A stretch of DNA of 38,808 nucleotides from a virus, in IMG/VR virus record IMGVR_UViG_3300009285_001880, positions 1-38,808 of that record; one strand, 5' to 3'. This document shows, one piece after another, positions 14,354 to 23,070 of the stretch (positions within the stretch are counted from its first letter, which is position 1; each line of letters begins with the position of its first letter). Both the position numbers and the translations under genes were made by a program. The notes beneath the pieces were generated by a model, which did no database searches, had not been told where the DNA came from, and saw only the letters and a program-made list of their open reading frames with translations.

Positions 14354-14387
14354 CCGGTCGGCTATTAAGCCGTCCGGTCTTTCGTTT
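14354..14387 (+). terminator. Terminator-like hairpin just ahead of the portal start
   Basis: CCGG-T-CGGCT pairs with AGCCG-T-CCGG (14354-14377, one T-T mismatch, loop ATTA), followed by TCTTTCGTTTC. It lies between promoter P3 and the portal ATG, so it could act as an attenuator or end read-through RNA from terL. Confidence 0.6.
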
Positions 14388-14388
14388 C

Positions 14389-16140
14389 ATGGACCCAGTA
14401 ACCGGGTACCGCTCACTCTACGCGGACAAGAACAAAGCCCACCCCTCGGCCCAGACCGAGGGTGCTTCGGGTCCGGAAATCGACGAGCTTTCCCTCGAAA
14501 TGGACGACAAGGAGCTGATTTCCCTCAAGAAAGAGTGGATGTCTCTCTGGAAAGAGAAATCAGGCGACTTGGACAAGAAACGCAAGCGCAATCTCGAATA
14601 TTGGGAAGGCAAGCGTTTCGTCTGGATGGAAGACGAGACCGAGAGGAAGCCACTGGCCGATAACATCGTCTTCGAGGCCGTCGAGTCGTTCCTGCCGATC
14701 GTGACCAAGAAGACCCCGGAGCCGATGGTGTGGTCCGACAACACCCCCGAAGGCCAATCACTTTCTCGTGACGTCCAGCGGATGCTCGAATATCTTAGCG
14801 ACGTCTTGCGGATGAGGCTGGTGGTCAAACAGGCCACGAGGCACTGGTCCCTCTCCTACCTCGGATGCGTGAAGCTCGGCTGGAACGCCATCGAGGACGA
14901 AATCGCCATCCTCCCCGTCCACCCCCAAGACCTCATCCTCGATGCCAGAGGCACCATCGAGAACGGAAAGTATACAGGCAAGTACGTCGGGGAGTACCGG
15001 TGCGACACCCTGGCTAACATGCTCCAGCGGTTCCCTGAAAAAAAAGATTATCTCAACGAGAAATACGGGAAGAAGGGGACGGAAATCAAGTTCATCGAGT
15101 GGTGGACCGATGACTACGTCTTCTGGACGGTCGATAACGAGGTCTTGGGCAAGAGCAAGAACCCTCACTGGAACTACCCCGGCGAGACGACATCGGTGGA
15201 CGACTACGGGGAAGAAATCAGCAAGGCGACCCCGGGCTACAACCACTTCAAGGTTCCCAAAGCCCCTTACGTCTTCCTCTCGGTCTTCAACACCGGCAAG
15301 AACCCCTACGACGACACCAGCCTGGTGGAGCAGATACTCCGGCTTCAGGACATGGTCAACAAGCGCCTGAAGCAGATCGACAAGAACGCCGACAACACCA
15401 ATTCAGGACTGGCCCTCTCCGACGCCTTCACTGACGAGGAGGCCTCGCAAGCCGCCAGAGCCTTCCGGCGCGGCGACTCCATCCGAGTACCCAGAGGCGA
15501 CGTGAACCAGGCGGTCATGCGGACCACGGGACCGGCCCTTCCCAATTTCGTCTACGAATCCCTGCTGGATTATCGGGCTCGCGCCCTCAACATCTTCGGG
15601 GTCTCGGGACTCACGGCTCAAGGCCTTAGAGAGACCGAGACCGTCCGAGGAAAAATCCTGGTCAAGGCGCAAGACGCAGACCGCATGAGCTACGTCGTGG
15701 ACCACCTGGAGCAGTTCTCGGACCAAATCTACAACTGGATGGTCCAACTCATCGCCGTCTACTACGACGAACCCCATACCGCCGCGATCCTCGGCAAGGA
15801 GAAATCCCAGGAGTTCATCACCCTGACCAATTCCGATCTCGACAGAAAACTGGTGGTCTCGGTGAAGGAAGGTTCCCTCATCCCCCGCGATTCCCTGACC
15901 CAGCGGAACGAGGCCATCGACCTGTTCACGGCAGGCGCCCTCTCTCCTATCGAGCTGTTCGAGAAACTGGACTTCCCCAACCCCAGGGAATCTGCCGCCA
16001 ATCTCGTGATGTGGCAGACGAACCCTCAAGGGGCGGTCGGGCTGCCGGCTCCAGCCCCGACGCCCGCGATGCCTCCGACCGAGACAGAGCAGGTCGCGGC
16101 GGAGACGGAGCAAGCCTTCCAGCAGATTCCCGCCATCTAA
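14389..16140 (+). CDS. Portal protein
   Basis: 583 aa. A helical N-terminus (WMSLWKEKSGDLDKKRKRNLEYWEG) and the core with HPQDLILDARGT, PYVFLSVFNTGKNPYD, EQILRLQDMVNKRLKQIDKNAD and LNIFGVSGLTAQG match portal proteins of tailed phages. The portal is the dodecameric ring at one capsid vertex through which DNA passes. The start has no Shine-Dalgarno and follows a terminator-like hairpin. The C-terminus is Pro/Ala/Glu-rich, common in portals. Confidence 0.9.
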   Translation: MDPVTGYRSLYADKNKAHPSAQTEGASGPEIDELSLEMDDKELISLKKEWMSLWKEKSGDLDKKRKRNLEYWEGKRFVWMEDETERKPLADNIVFEAVESFLPIVTKKTPEPMVWSDNTPEGQSLSRDVQRMLEYLSDVLRMRLVVKQATRHWSLSYLGCVKLGWNAIEDEIAILPVHPQDLILDARGTIENGKYTGKYVGEYRCDTLANMLQRFPEKKDYLNEKYGKKGTEIKFIEWWTDDYVFWTVDNEVLGKSKNPHWNYPGETTSVDDYGEEISKATPGYNHFKVPKAPYVFLSVFNTGKNPYDDTSLVEQILRLQDMVNKRLKQIDKNADNTNSGLALSDAFTDEEASQAARAFRRGDSIRVPRGDVNQAVMRTTGPALPNFVYESLLDYRARALNIFGVSGLTAQGLRETETVRGKILVKAQDADRMSYVVDHLEQFSDQIYNWMVQLIAVYYDEPHTAAILGKEKSQEFITLTNSDLDRKLVVSVKEGSLIPRDSLTQRNEAIDLFTAGALSPIELFEKLDFPNPRESAANLVMWQTNPQGAVGLPAPAPTPAMPPTETEQVAAETEQAFQQIPAI

Positions 16141-16144
16141 AACT

Positions 16145-16324
16145 ATGCTCACGAAAAAGGGCACGACCATCATGGCAGCGATGAGGTCAGAGTACGGCGA
16201 CAAGAAAGGCGAGAGCGTCTTCTACGCCTCTCGTAACAAGGGGAACATCAAAGGCGTGGAGAAACGGAAGCACCGACAGGAACATCAGGAGAAGGCCATG
16301 CGCTCCATGATGAAGAAGAAATAA
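16145..16324 (+). CDS. Small conserved phage protein (59 aa)
   Basis: ATG at 16145, TAA at 16322-16324. The product contains EYGDKKGESVFYASRNKGNIKG and a very basic end (RKHRQEHQEKAMRSMMKKK). The KKGE.VFYAS.NKG pattern recurs in small phage proteins next to portal and scaffold genes. Function unknown; the basic charge suggests DNA or RNA binding. Confidence 0.7.
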   Translation: MLTKKGTTIMAAMRSEYGDKKGESVFYASRNKGNIKGVEKRKHRQEHQEKAMRSMMKKK

Positions 16325-16340
16325 CCTAATCGAAAATCAG

Positions 16341-17120
16341 ATGTCAGCGACCATGACGGGCATCCCCACCGACTCCCGACCTATCGAGGAGGAAGTGAAA
16401 ACTGCGGATGAACAGGCCGAGGAAACCGAGAAATCGGAGACCGACCCTGCGGAATCGTCACCCGAAAAGAAGTCAGAGGAAGCGGCCCCGTCCGATGCCG
16501 ATGAGAATACGGACGTCAATATCCCTCTGAACAAGGACAAGCGCTTCAAGGAAATCATCAAGGATCGGGATGAGGCACGCGCCCAACTCTCCGAGCTGAT
16601 GGAATGGAAGCGCCAAAGCGAGTCCGCGCTCAAAACGCAGGCTCAAACCCAGGACATCCCCCAGTGGTTCCGTGAGATTTACGGAGACGACCCCAACGTG
16701 TGGAAGGTGATGCAGGCCCAGTTCTCCGAAATCCGCAAGCAGGCGGCCGACGAAGCGTATCAACGCCTCGAAAGCCAGAAGCAGGCGGAGGTCAAGCAGC
16801 TGGAAGAAGCCAAGAAGTTCGTGGATTCCCAATTCGAGGCGCTCAAGGAAGAAGGCAAGACCTTCGACAAGAACGCCGTCATCGACACGGCGCTCAAGCT
16901 CAAGCTGTTCGACGACAACGGGAACTACAACCTCCGCGCCGCCTACGAAGTCTGGTCCGCGAAGCAGTCGAGACCCCAGAACACCGTCAAGAAGCGCATC
17001 GCTTCCGAATCGGTCAGGGGCTCGAAGGGCGACGCCAAACAGGAAGGCCACACCCTCTCCGAACTCCGGAAGCTCGGAGGATTCCGAGGCTTCAATAAGT
17101 ATCTTGAGAATAACGTATGA
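16341..17120 (+). CDS. Scaffolding protein
   Basis: 259 aa. The first 60 residues are acidic and disordered (many Glu, Asp, Ser, Pro). A long helical middle follows (RFKEIIKDRDEARAQLSELMEWKRQ, then a run of Gln/Glu/Lys around 130-170), and a basic C-terminal helix region (TLSELRKLGGFRGFNKYLENNV) could bind coat protein. Length, composition and position directly ahead of the capsid gene are those of prohead scaffolds. It overlaps the capsid start by 4 bases (ATGA). Confidence 0.85.
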   Translation: MSATMTGIPTDSRPIEEEVKTADEQAEETEKSETDPAESSPEKKSEEAAPSDADENTDVNIPLNKDKRFKEIIKDRDEARAQLSELMEWKRQSESALKTQAQTQDIPQWFREIYGDDPNVWKVMQAQFSEIRKQAADEAYQRLESQKQAEVKQLEEAKKFVDSQFEALKEEGKTFDKNAVIDTALKLKLFDDNGNYNLRAAYEVWSAKQSRPQNTVKKRIASESVRGSKGDAKQEGHTLSELRKLGGFRGFNKYLENNV

Positions 17121-18154
17121 TTACTCTCGGCAATCGCGTCCAGACGACGACCCGCGACTTCCTGATGCCCATCCTCGTGGATACGGTGCTTCAGGGAAAC
17201 AAGTTCGCTGGTTCCATCGTCCGCAAAGCCAAGAAATGGTCCGGCAAGCGGATGCAAGTCCCGGTGAAGTACGCCAAGAACTCGACGGCCACCTCGTGGT
17301 CCGGGTTCGACCAGCTCTCCACCTCGGCGTCCGATAACCGCGTCCTGATGAACTTCGACCCGGGGTTCGTCAGCATCACGACCGCCCTTCCCCTCGACGA
17401 AATCTCGACCTCCCTCAAGTCCGGCGCGGAGGAGGCGGTCCTGAACCTCGTCAGGCTTCAGATCGAATCCGACACCGACGACCTCGCCGACTCCGTCGGC
17501 ACCCAGTTCTGGGGCGACGGCACTGGCAACTCCAACAAGGATTTGCAGGGCATCGGAGCCATCGTGGACGACGGCACTTCGGTCGCCACCTTCGGCGGCC
17601 TGTCCCGCTCGACCTATCCGACCCTCGATGCCGAGGTCACGGCTTCGGGCGGCACGCTCACTCTCGACAAGATGACCACGCTCTACAACGCCATCTCGAA
17701 CGGCGGCGGCGTGAACCCGACTGTGGGCTACGCCATCGACGCCGTCCATGCGCTGTACGAGAAGCTTCTGGTCTCCCAGGAACGCTACGTCCTCACGCAG
17801 GAAATGGCGAAAAAGGGCTTCACGGCCGGCACGGGCGCGAAGGAACTCGCCTTCAAGGGCATCCCGATGACCCGCGACCGCAAGGCCACTGCGCAGACCA
17901 TGTTCATGTGGGACGAGCAGTTCATCGACTGGTACGCGCTCGAAGTCGCTGACGGCGAACCCATCAAGATGAACGACGACATCGAGGGCGACGACTACAC
18001 CCGCTCCGAGGTCGAAGGTTACGGCTTCCGCTGGTCCGGTTGGGTCAAGCCCACGAACCAGATGGCCTGGATCGGCTTCACTACGCTCGCAGGTCAGCTC
18101 ATCGGACGTAACCCGCTCCGCAGCGGCAAGCTCACGGGAGTGACCGGCGTGTAA
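17117..18154 (+). CDS. Major capsid protein
   Basis: 345 aa. The order DFLMPILVDTVLQGNKFAGS, GKRMQVPVKYAKNS, DEISTSLKSGAEEAVLNLV, QFWGDGTGNSNKDLQG and GLSRSTYPTL is typical of HK97-fold major capsid proteins of tailed phages. It assembles on the scaffold to form the shell. It is the best candidate client of the phage GroEL/GroES. The gene is followed by 25 bp without a terminator. Confidence 0.9.
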   Translation: MITLGNRVQTTTRDFLMPILVDTVLQGNKFAGSIVRKAKKWSGKRMQVPVKYAKNSTATSWSGFDQLSTSASDNRVLMNFDPGFVSITTALPLDEISTSLKSGAEEAVLNLVRLQIESDTDDLADSVGTQFWGDGTGNSNKDLQGIGAIVDDGTSVATFGGLSRSTYPTLDAEVTASGGTLTLDKMTTLYNAISNGGGVNPTVGYAIDAVHALYEKLLVSQERYVLTQEMAKKGFTAGTGAKELAFKGIPMTRDRKATAQTMFMWDEQFIDWYALEVADGEPIKMNDDIEGDDYTRSEVEGYGFRWSGWVKPTNQMAWIGFTTLAGQLIGRNPLRSGKLTGVTGV

Positions 18155-18179
18155 ATCTCCGGACTTCTAACGCGACTAT

Positions 18180-19145
18180 ATGCAGAAGTTTCGAGACACC
18201 CAAATCGCTCTCCAGAACGGCGCGAAGATCGTGGCCGAAGACCTGGCTGGCGTCCTCGGCCTCCCGACGGTCAACAACGTCTTCTACGTGGACCCGTCGG
18301 CAGGTTCGGACTCCGCCAACTCCGGCACCGCCTGGAACGACGCCTACGCCACGGTCGCGCAGGCTCTCTCCAGCTGCACTTCCGGTCAGCACGACGTGGT
18401 CCTCATCTCCCCCACGGGAGGCACGGGACGCTCGGCCGAGACGACCGCCATCAGCTGGAACAAGCGCTTCACTCACCTCATCGGCTCCGCCGCCCCGACG
18501 CAGCAAGACGCCCGTGCGGGCATCAGCTTCGGGACCGGGGGCTCCCTGACCCTCTCCGAGAACGGCTGCATCTTCCGCAACCTGACCATGAACGGCACGA
18601 CCGACATCAACGTGCCTTTCACTGTCACGGGAGACTACAACGCCTTCGGCGGAGTGGACTTCAAGGGTTCCCTGAACGACACGACCGGTGACGATACGGC
18701 ACTCCGCGCCCTCGTCCTGTCGGGCGCCCAGGAAAACACCTTCACGGGCTGCACGTTCGGCGCCGACACCTTCATGCGCTCGGCGGCCAACGCCACGGTG
18801 GAGTTCGCCTCGGCGGCCTCCCGCAACGTCTTCGACGGCTGCCTGTTCACGATGGCCGCCGACGCCGAAACGCCTGTCCATGTCCTCCACTCCGGGACCA
18901 ACTCGGTCGATCGCTGGACCCAGTTCAACGACTGCACGTTCTACGCCTTCTACACGAACCATACGGCGAAGGTGAACGCGGTCTTCGATCTCTCGGCCCA
19001 GACCGCGACGTGCGACGTCATCATGTCGGGCAACACCCTCGCGGTGGGCTTCGACGACTGGGAGGCGACGGCAAGCAACTTCATGTGGTTCCAGTCGTTC
19101 ACCGCGACTACCACCGCCATCGGCCTCGCCATCAACAACTCCTAA
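18180..19145 (+). CDS. Parallel beta-helix structural protein
   Basis: 321 aa. After a short N-terminus (ALQNGAKIVAEDLAGV), FYVDPSAGSDSANSGTAWNDAYATVAQAL is the standard lead into right-handed beta-helix proteins. Repeated coils follow with NGCIFRNLTMNGT, NAFGGVDFKG, ENTFTGCTFG, RNVFDGCLF and DCTFYAF. Its place between the capsid protein and a decoration-type gene suggests a head-decoration or fibre role. A lyase or glycan-binding activity is possible but no catalytic site is evident. Confidence 0.75.
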   Translation: MQKFRDTQIALQNGAKIVAEDLAGVLGLPTVNNVFYVDPSAGSDSANSGTAWNDAYATVAQALSSCTSGQHDVVLISPTGGTGRSAETTAISWNKRFTHLIGSAAPTQQDARAGISFGTGGSLTLSENGCIFRNLTMNGTTDINVPFTVTGDYNAFGGVDFKGSLNDTTGDDTALRALVLSGAQENTFTGCTFGADTFMRSAANATVEFASAASRNVFDGCLFTMAADAETPVHVLHSGTNSVDRWTQFNDCTFYAFYTNHTAKVNAVFDLSAQTATCDVIMSGNTLAVGFDDWEATASNFMWFQSFTATTTAIGLAINNS

Positions 19146-19157
19146 TCCTAATACCCT

Positions 19158-19877
19158 ATGGCAACTCGCCTCGGTCCCTGCGGTCAAATCGCCGCCGGAG
19201 ACCTCACGCTCAACGTCTCGACGCCGCCGCCGGTCCTCGGTGCGCTGTATCAGACTCCGGACGGCCGCGCCTTCCGCACCTGCAAGGCAGGCGGTACGGC
19301 TCTCGTCCCCGGCAAGCTCCAGCAGGCAGCGGCCGAAGACACGGCGCACCAGGACGTGGTCCCCGCCGCCGCCGCCATCGGCGCCACGTCGGTCACGGTC
19401 ACGCTCGGCGCGTCCGCTGCCACCGCCAACCAGTACGCCGGAGGCTACCTGATGATCACGGTCACGCCTGGCCAGGGCTATCAGTACCTCATCGCCAGCC
19501 ATCCGGCGGCTGACGCCTCGGCTACCTTGGCCATCTCGCTGTCCGACCCGCTCATCGTCGCCTTGACGACCGCCTCGAACTGCGACCTGGTCGCTAACCC
19601 GTATTCCGGCATCGTCGTCAATCCGACTACGGCGACTTCCGCGCCGGTCGGCGTGGCGGTCACGGCCGTCACGGCCGCCCAGTACGGCTATGTCCAAGTC
19701 GGAGGCGCCGCCTGCGTCCTGAACGACGGCGGTTCCACGGTCGGCACGAACGTGTCGGCTTCCAACGCGACCGCCGGTGCGGTCGAAGCAGCCGTCACCG
19801 CCCAAGCCGCCATCGGCGTCGCCCTCACGGGTATCGCCTCGACGGAGTACGGCGCTATCCTCCTCTCGCTCCATTGA
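19158..19877 (+). CDS. Probable capsid decoration protein
   Basis: 239 aa. It begins MATRLGPCGQIAAGDLTL and contains a domain ending in TAAQYGYVQVGGAACVLNDGG, then IGVALTGIASTEYGAILLSLH. This ending resembles, from memory, small phage structural proteins encoded beside the major capsid gene. It is rich in Ala, Thr and Val and probably all-beta. Exact role on the particle is inferred from position. Confidence 0.7.
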   Translation: MATRLGPCGQIAAGDLTLNVSTPPPVLGALYQTPDGRAFRTCKAGGTALVPGKLQQAAAEDTAHQDVVPAAAAIGATSVTVTLGASAATANQYAGGYLMITVTPGQGYQYLIASHPAADASATLAISLSDPLIVALTTASNCDLVANPYSGIVVNPTTATSAPVGVAVTAVTAAQYGYVQVGGAACVLNDGGSTVGTNVSASNATAGAVEAAVTAQAAIGVALTGIASTEYGAILLSLH

Positions 19878-19892
19878 TGAGGACGAGTTTCC

Positions 19893-19926
19893 GGGGGCTT
19901 CTCGCCTAAAAAGCCCCCACGAGAAG
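19893..19926 (+). promoter_or_regulatory. Two mutually exclusive hairpins after the decoration gene
   Basis: GGGGGCTT (19893-19900) pairs with AAGCCCCC (19911-19918). CTTCTCG (19898-19904) pairs with CGAGAAG (19920-19926). The two share bases 19898-19900 and interlock, so only one can form at a time, or a pseudoknot could form. No T-run follows. It may tune read-through or RNA stability between highly expressed head genes and the genes downstream. Confidence 0.5.
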
Positions 19927-19942
19927 AAATTAAACTTCACGC

Positions 19943-20425
19943 ATGAAATTCGCCCCGAGCTCGATGGTCCTGTTCAAGAACTGGTCACTCACCGACTTCA
20001 CCCACTCGTGGAACGGCGTCCCTTATTCCTTCCGCTCCGGCGAGGAAAAGTGGATGGAGGGCTGGATGGCTGCTCATTTCGCCAAGCACCTCACGGATCG
20101 TGAGATGAACGTGATGGGCCTCATGACCGACGACCACCGCAGGCACGAGTACGAGCAGAAGTGTTTCGTCTCCTCCGATTCCCTTCCCGCCGAACGCGCT
20201 GGCGACCCGTTCGCTCGCAAGTTCGAGCTCCTGAATCGCCAGAAGGAAGCCGAGAAGCAGGCTGAACCCGAAGCTCCCGCCCCGACCCCTGAACAGGAAG
20301 CTCCAGCTCCTGAAGCCGCTAAGGCACGTTTCTGCGACGAGTGCGATTCGAAAGGCGTCCGCCACAAGAAGGATTGCCCGAAAAACGCCTTCGCCGCCCT
20401 GAAGAATGAGGCTGCTAACGCCTAA
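19943..20425 (+). CDS. Hypothetical protein (160 aa) with C-terminal zinc motif
   Basis: The N-terminal domain (WSLTDFTHSWNGVPYSF, then WMEGWMAAHFAKHLTDREMN) is followed by a Glu/Pro/Ala linker (about 105-132) and a compact C-terminal CDECDSKGVRHKKDCPK that could bind zinc. No family is recognised. It overlaps the next gene by 20 bases. Confidence 0.7.
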   Translation: MKFAPSSMVLFKNWSLTDFTHSWNGVPYSFRSGEEKWMEGWMAAHFAKHLTDREMNVMGLMTDDHRRHEYEQKCFVSSDSLPAERAGDPFARKFELLNRQKEAEKQAEPEAPAPTPEQEAPAPEAAKARFCDECDSKGVRHKKDCPKNAFAALKNEAANA

Positions 20426-21134
20426 GAACGCCGAATCAGCCTACAAGGACCGTCAGAACGAGCTTGTCGGCCAGCTTTCGCTGATTTCGCAGGAGACAAT
20501 CAAGGAAACGGCGAGGTTGAATGAGGCGAAAGCCGCCTACGTCTCGGAAGTCTCCCTCATGCGAGCAGGAATCGAGTTTGAAAAGACCCGTCTCCTGGCC
20601 TCTAGGGATGAACTGACGAGGGAAGTCTCCTTACTGGAAAAGCGGAAGGAACAAGCTATCGCTCCGATCACCGACCTGATGGATGAAGCCGACAGGAAGA
20701 CGGCTCATGTCGCATCCAAAACAGCCGAACTGGCCGAACGGGAGCGACTGCTGGACCATCGGGACGAGGAATCAAGGCACCGCGCCCGTATCGAAGCCGA
20801 GTCCCTAGACACGGAACGCCGAGAAACGTCCAAGCTCCTCCAGAAAGCCGTCAGGGCCGCCGAAAGGTCTTCACGGACCCTCTCGGAAGCCGAACGGGAC
20901 AGGGAAGACGCCAGGCGCATCAGGCACGAAGCCTTGTCTGCCGAGGAAGCAAATCTTCGCTTGCTGGAGGAACGAGAAAAAACCGTCTCCATCAAGGAGT
21001 CATCCCTCGAAGCCGAAGCGTCCAGGCTCTCGGAGCTGAAGAAGACCCTCGAAGACCTGAAGCGACGCCTTGAATCGAGGCAATCGACCATTAACTTCGC
21101 CTTCGAGGAGGCGAGAAAGAAAGGAATCCTATGA
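20406..21134 (+). CDS. Long coiled-coil protein (242 aa)
   Basis: Nearly the whole protein is a charged heptad-like helix (for example FEKTRLLASRDELTREVSLL and RLSELKKTLEDLKRRLESRQ) with no globular domain. It could be a rod-like virion component or an assembly factor, given its place between head and fibre genes. It ends in an ATGA overlap with the next gene. Confidence 0.75.
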   Translation: MRLLTPKNAESAYKDRQNELVGQLSLISQETIKETARLNEAKAAYVSEVSLMRAGIEFEKTRLLASRDELTREVSLLEKRKEQAIAPITDLMDEADRKTAHVASKTAELAERERLLDHRDEESRHRARIEAESLDTERRETSKLLQKAVRAAERSSRTLSEAERDREDARRIRHEALSAEEANLRLLEEREKTVSIKESSLEAEASRLSELKKTLEDLKRRLESRQSTINFAFEEARKKGIL

Positions 21135-21442
21135 GCAACGTCAGGCAGCACGGCACGGCGGTCCACGCGACCGCGACTCACGCGACGGCACCAGTGGCAC
21201 AGATCGCCGCTGTCGCCGGCCAGTCCATCTACATCACCGAAGCCTCCTGCTCATCGGACAAGGCAGGTGCCATCCTTCTCATCAAGAACGGCACGACCAC
21301 TATCTGGCAGGAGCAGGTAGGAGCTTCTTTCTGTAACCTCCGGTTCGACCCCCCGCTGGCCTGCTCGGTCGGTGCCCTGGCTGAAGCCTCCATCGACTCG
21401 ACTTCGGCCGGGAAGGCGAACATCAACGGGGTCCAGTGCTGA
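21131..21442 (+). CDS. Small structural protein (103 aa), probable
   Basis: A beta-rich protein (IYITEASCSSDKAGAILLIKNGTTTIW then LRFDPPLACSVGALAEASIDSTSAGKANINGVQC). The pattern resembles small jelly-roll-like proteins in phage fibre operons. The family is not recognised with certainty. It is coupled to both neighbours. Confidence 0.6.
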   Translation: MSNVRQHGTAVHATATHATAPVAQIAAVAGQSIYITEASCSSDKAGAILLIKNGTTTIWQEQVGASFCNLRFDPPLACSVGALAEASIDSTSAGKANINGVQC

Positions 21443-21443
21443 T

Positions 21444-21725
21444 ATGGCCCAAGCCCCACGCGACGCGAACCATGTCCCTGCGGGGCTCGGCGTATCGAAC
21501 ACTGACGGGACCACGACTCTGCCTTTCTACATCGACTCCGCGACAGGCAGGGTGCTGCTCGACCTCTCGGTAGTAGCTGACGCCGGAGGGTCCGTCTCGG
21601 ACGAACCGGACGAGCGCGACGCGAACCGCGTCACCGCCATGCTCTGCCTCAAGGAAGACGGCTCTGGGCTAGGCAGCCCCGCCATCGACAACCGCAACGG
21701 ATACCTATACCTCGACCTATCCTGA
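21444..21725 (+). CDS. Fibre-anchor module protein (93 aa)
   Basis: ATG at 21444 in a TGATATG junction. Two related units are seen: [20 protein letters not shown] with [13 protein letters not shown], and [17 protein letters not shown] with [13 protein letters not shown]. The collagen-like fibre next to it begins with the same unit ([20 protein letters not shown] with [12 protein letters not shown]). This is probably a particle-attachment motif shared by fibre proteins, here present without a shaft. Confidence 0.65.
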   Translation: MAQAPRDANHVPAGLGVSNTDGTTTLPFYIDSATGRVLLDLSVVADAGGSVSDEPDERDANRVTAMLCLKEDGSGLGSPAIDNRNGYLYLDLS

Positions 21726-21726
21726 T

Positions 21727-22956
21727 ATGGCCGACGCCAAACGAGACGCGAACCGAGTGACGACTTTGATGGGCGTGTCCGACGCGGACGGCACGACTCT
21801 TTTGCCTGTCCGTATCGATCCTGTGACCAACCGCATCCTCGCATCCGCCACGGGAGGCGTGACCGGCTACACCGGTTACACAGGTCCGACCGGCTACACT
21901 GGTCCCGGTAATTTCACCGGCCCCACCGGCTATACAGGTCCCATCGGCCCAACTGGCCCCACAGGCTATACCGGACCTACGGGCTACACCGGAGCCGGTA
22001 ATTTCACCGGCTACACCGGTCCGATCGGCCCTACGGGCTACACTGGCTACACCGGCCCCGACGGCACCCCAGGAGGCCCCACAGGTCCCACAGGTTATAC
22101 CGGCCCACAAGGAGCTGGCCCTACTGGCTATACGGGATATACGGGCTATACAGGTCCAATCGGCCCTACAGGCCCTACCGGCTACACCGGCTACACGGGT
22201 GCCGGTAACTTCACCGGCTACACGGGTTACACCGGCTACACCGGCCCCATCGGTCCGATCGGTCCTACAGGCTACACGGGCTATACGGGTCCAGGCAATT
22301 TCACCGGTTACACCGGTTACACGGGTCCGCAAGGACCGACCGGCTACACCGGTTACACCGGTCCGATCGGCTCCACCGGTCCGACGGGTTACACAGGCTA
22401 TACCGGACCAACTAGTGGAGCTACAGCGGTAACTTTGATTCCTTCCCCAAATTATCCTGTCTTGAGCGCGTTGACGACCACCACGTATGACACGAATACA
22501 CAAGGCAAGGTCGGCCAATTCGTTATCCCCTTGGCGATCACGGTCAACAAAATCTCAATCAGGACCGTCACGGTAACTGCTGATTCGACGATCGACTTGA
22601 CCCTCTACTCCGAGGATGGCCAAACACAGATATTCTCCGTAACTACGGGCACGATTACGGCTACGACCGACAACAACAAGGTCATAACGACGGCCGTTTC
22701 TGCGGTTAGTGTTCCCGCAGGCGTCTATTACTTGCTATCGAACAGCAACGGCACATCTAACACGCAACTCCTGACGTATACCAACGGATACGTCGGCGGA
22801 ATCGACGGAACTGGTAGCCTGTTGACTGACGTAACGAGTGAACCTGATTTACAAGGACAAATCGCAATTACAGCTTCGACTCCTCCTGCCACTTTGACTC
22901 CCACTACAATAGCGGGATCAGACAACAAAGGGATTTATTTCAGACTCGACAACTAG
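21727..22956 (+). CDS. Collagen-like fibre protein
   Basis: 409 aa. Residues 1-43 are an anchor unit ([20 protein letters not shown]). Residues 44-230 are Gly-X-Y triplets dominated by GYT and GPT, with threonine in most Y positions. The triplet register is broken four times by GPG-NFT or GAG-NFT, where Asn replaces Gly. A non-repetitive beta-rich C-terminal domain (232-409) with [28 protein letters not shown] and YYLLSNSNG is probably the trimerising, target-binding head. The protein is likely a head or tail fibre. Confidence 0.9.
   Translation: MADAKRDANRVTTLMGVSDADGTTLLPVRIDPVTNRILASATGGVTGYTGYTGPTGYTGPGNFTGPTGYTGPIGPTGPTGYTGPTGYTGAGNFTGYTGPIGPTGYTGYTGPDGTPGGPTGPTGYTGPQGAGPTGYTGYTGYTGPIGPTGPTGYTGYTGAGNFTGYTGYTGYTGPIGPIGPTGYTGYTGPGNFTGYTGYTGPQGPTGYTGYTGPIGSTGPTGYTGYTGPTSGATAVTLIPSPNYPVLSALTTTTYDTNTQGKVGQFVIPLAITVNKISIRTVTVTADSTIDLTLYSEDGQTQIFSVTTGTITATTDNNKVITTAVSAVSVPAGVYYLLSNSNGTSNTQLLTYTNGYVGGIDGTGSLLTDVTSEPDLQGQIAITASTPPATLTPTTIAGSDNKGIYFRLDN
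21860..22412 (+). repeat. Imperfect tandem repeats encoding the collagen-like shaft
   Basis: Nine-base units of the GGC-TAC-ACC / GGT-CCG-ACC kind recur throughout, with varied synonymous codons. The variation suggests that the repeat is old or selected against slippage. The repeats also generate long spurious reading frames on both strands. Confidence 0.85.
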
Positions 22957-22983
22957 TTCCCATGAACTTCTCCCACGTCTGAT

Positions 22984-23070
22984 ATGCCTACTGGATACCG
23001 CAATAAAACAGGCGCAAACCCCTTCAAAGGAAAAAAGAAAAATGTATGCTTAATTGGTCAACCGTTTTAA
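22984..23070 (+). CDS. Micro-protein (28 aa), tentative
   Basis: ATG in a TGATATG context as used by real genes here, TAA at 23068-23070. The product begins MPTGYRNKTGANPFKG and is basic. It overlaps the start of the glycosyltransferase by 25 bases and may serve in translational coupling. Confidence 0.35.
   Translation: MPTGYRNKTGANPFKGKKKNVCLIGQPF

Noticed and set aside
18132-19940. Long open frame of 602 codons on the minus strand opposite the beta-helix and decoration genes
   Set aside because: It is antisense to well-supported structural genes and Arg/Gly/Asp-rich, as expected from GC-rich codon bias. It has no recognisable domain.
21860-22412. CRISPR-like repetition
   Set aside because: Units are contiguous, in frame and degenerate, without spacers. 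They encode Gly-X-Y triplets. The hexamer arrays also lack spacers.
21649-22518. Minus-strand Arg/Gly/Val/Ala-rich frame over the collagen-like repeats
   Set aside because: Pure product of the tandem repeat on the other strand.
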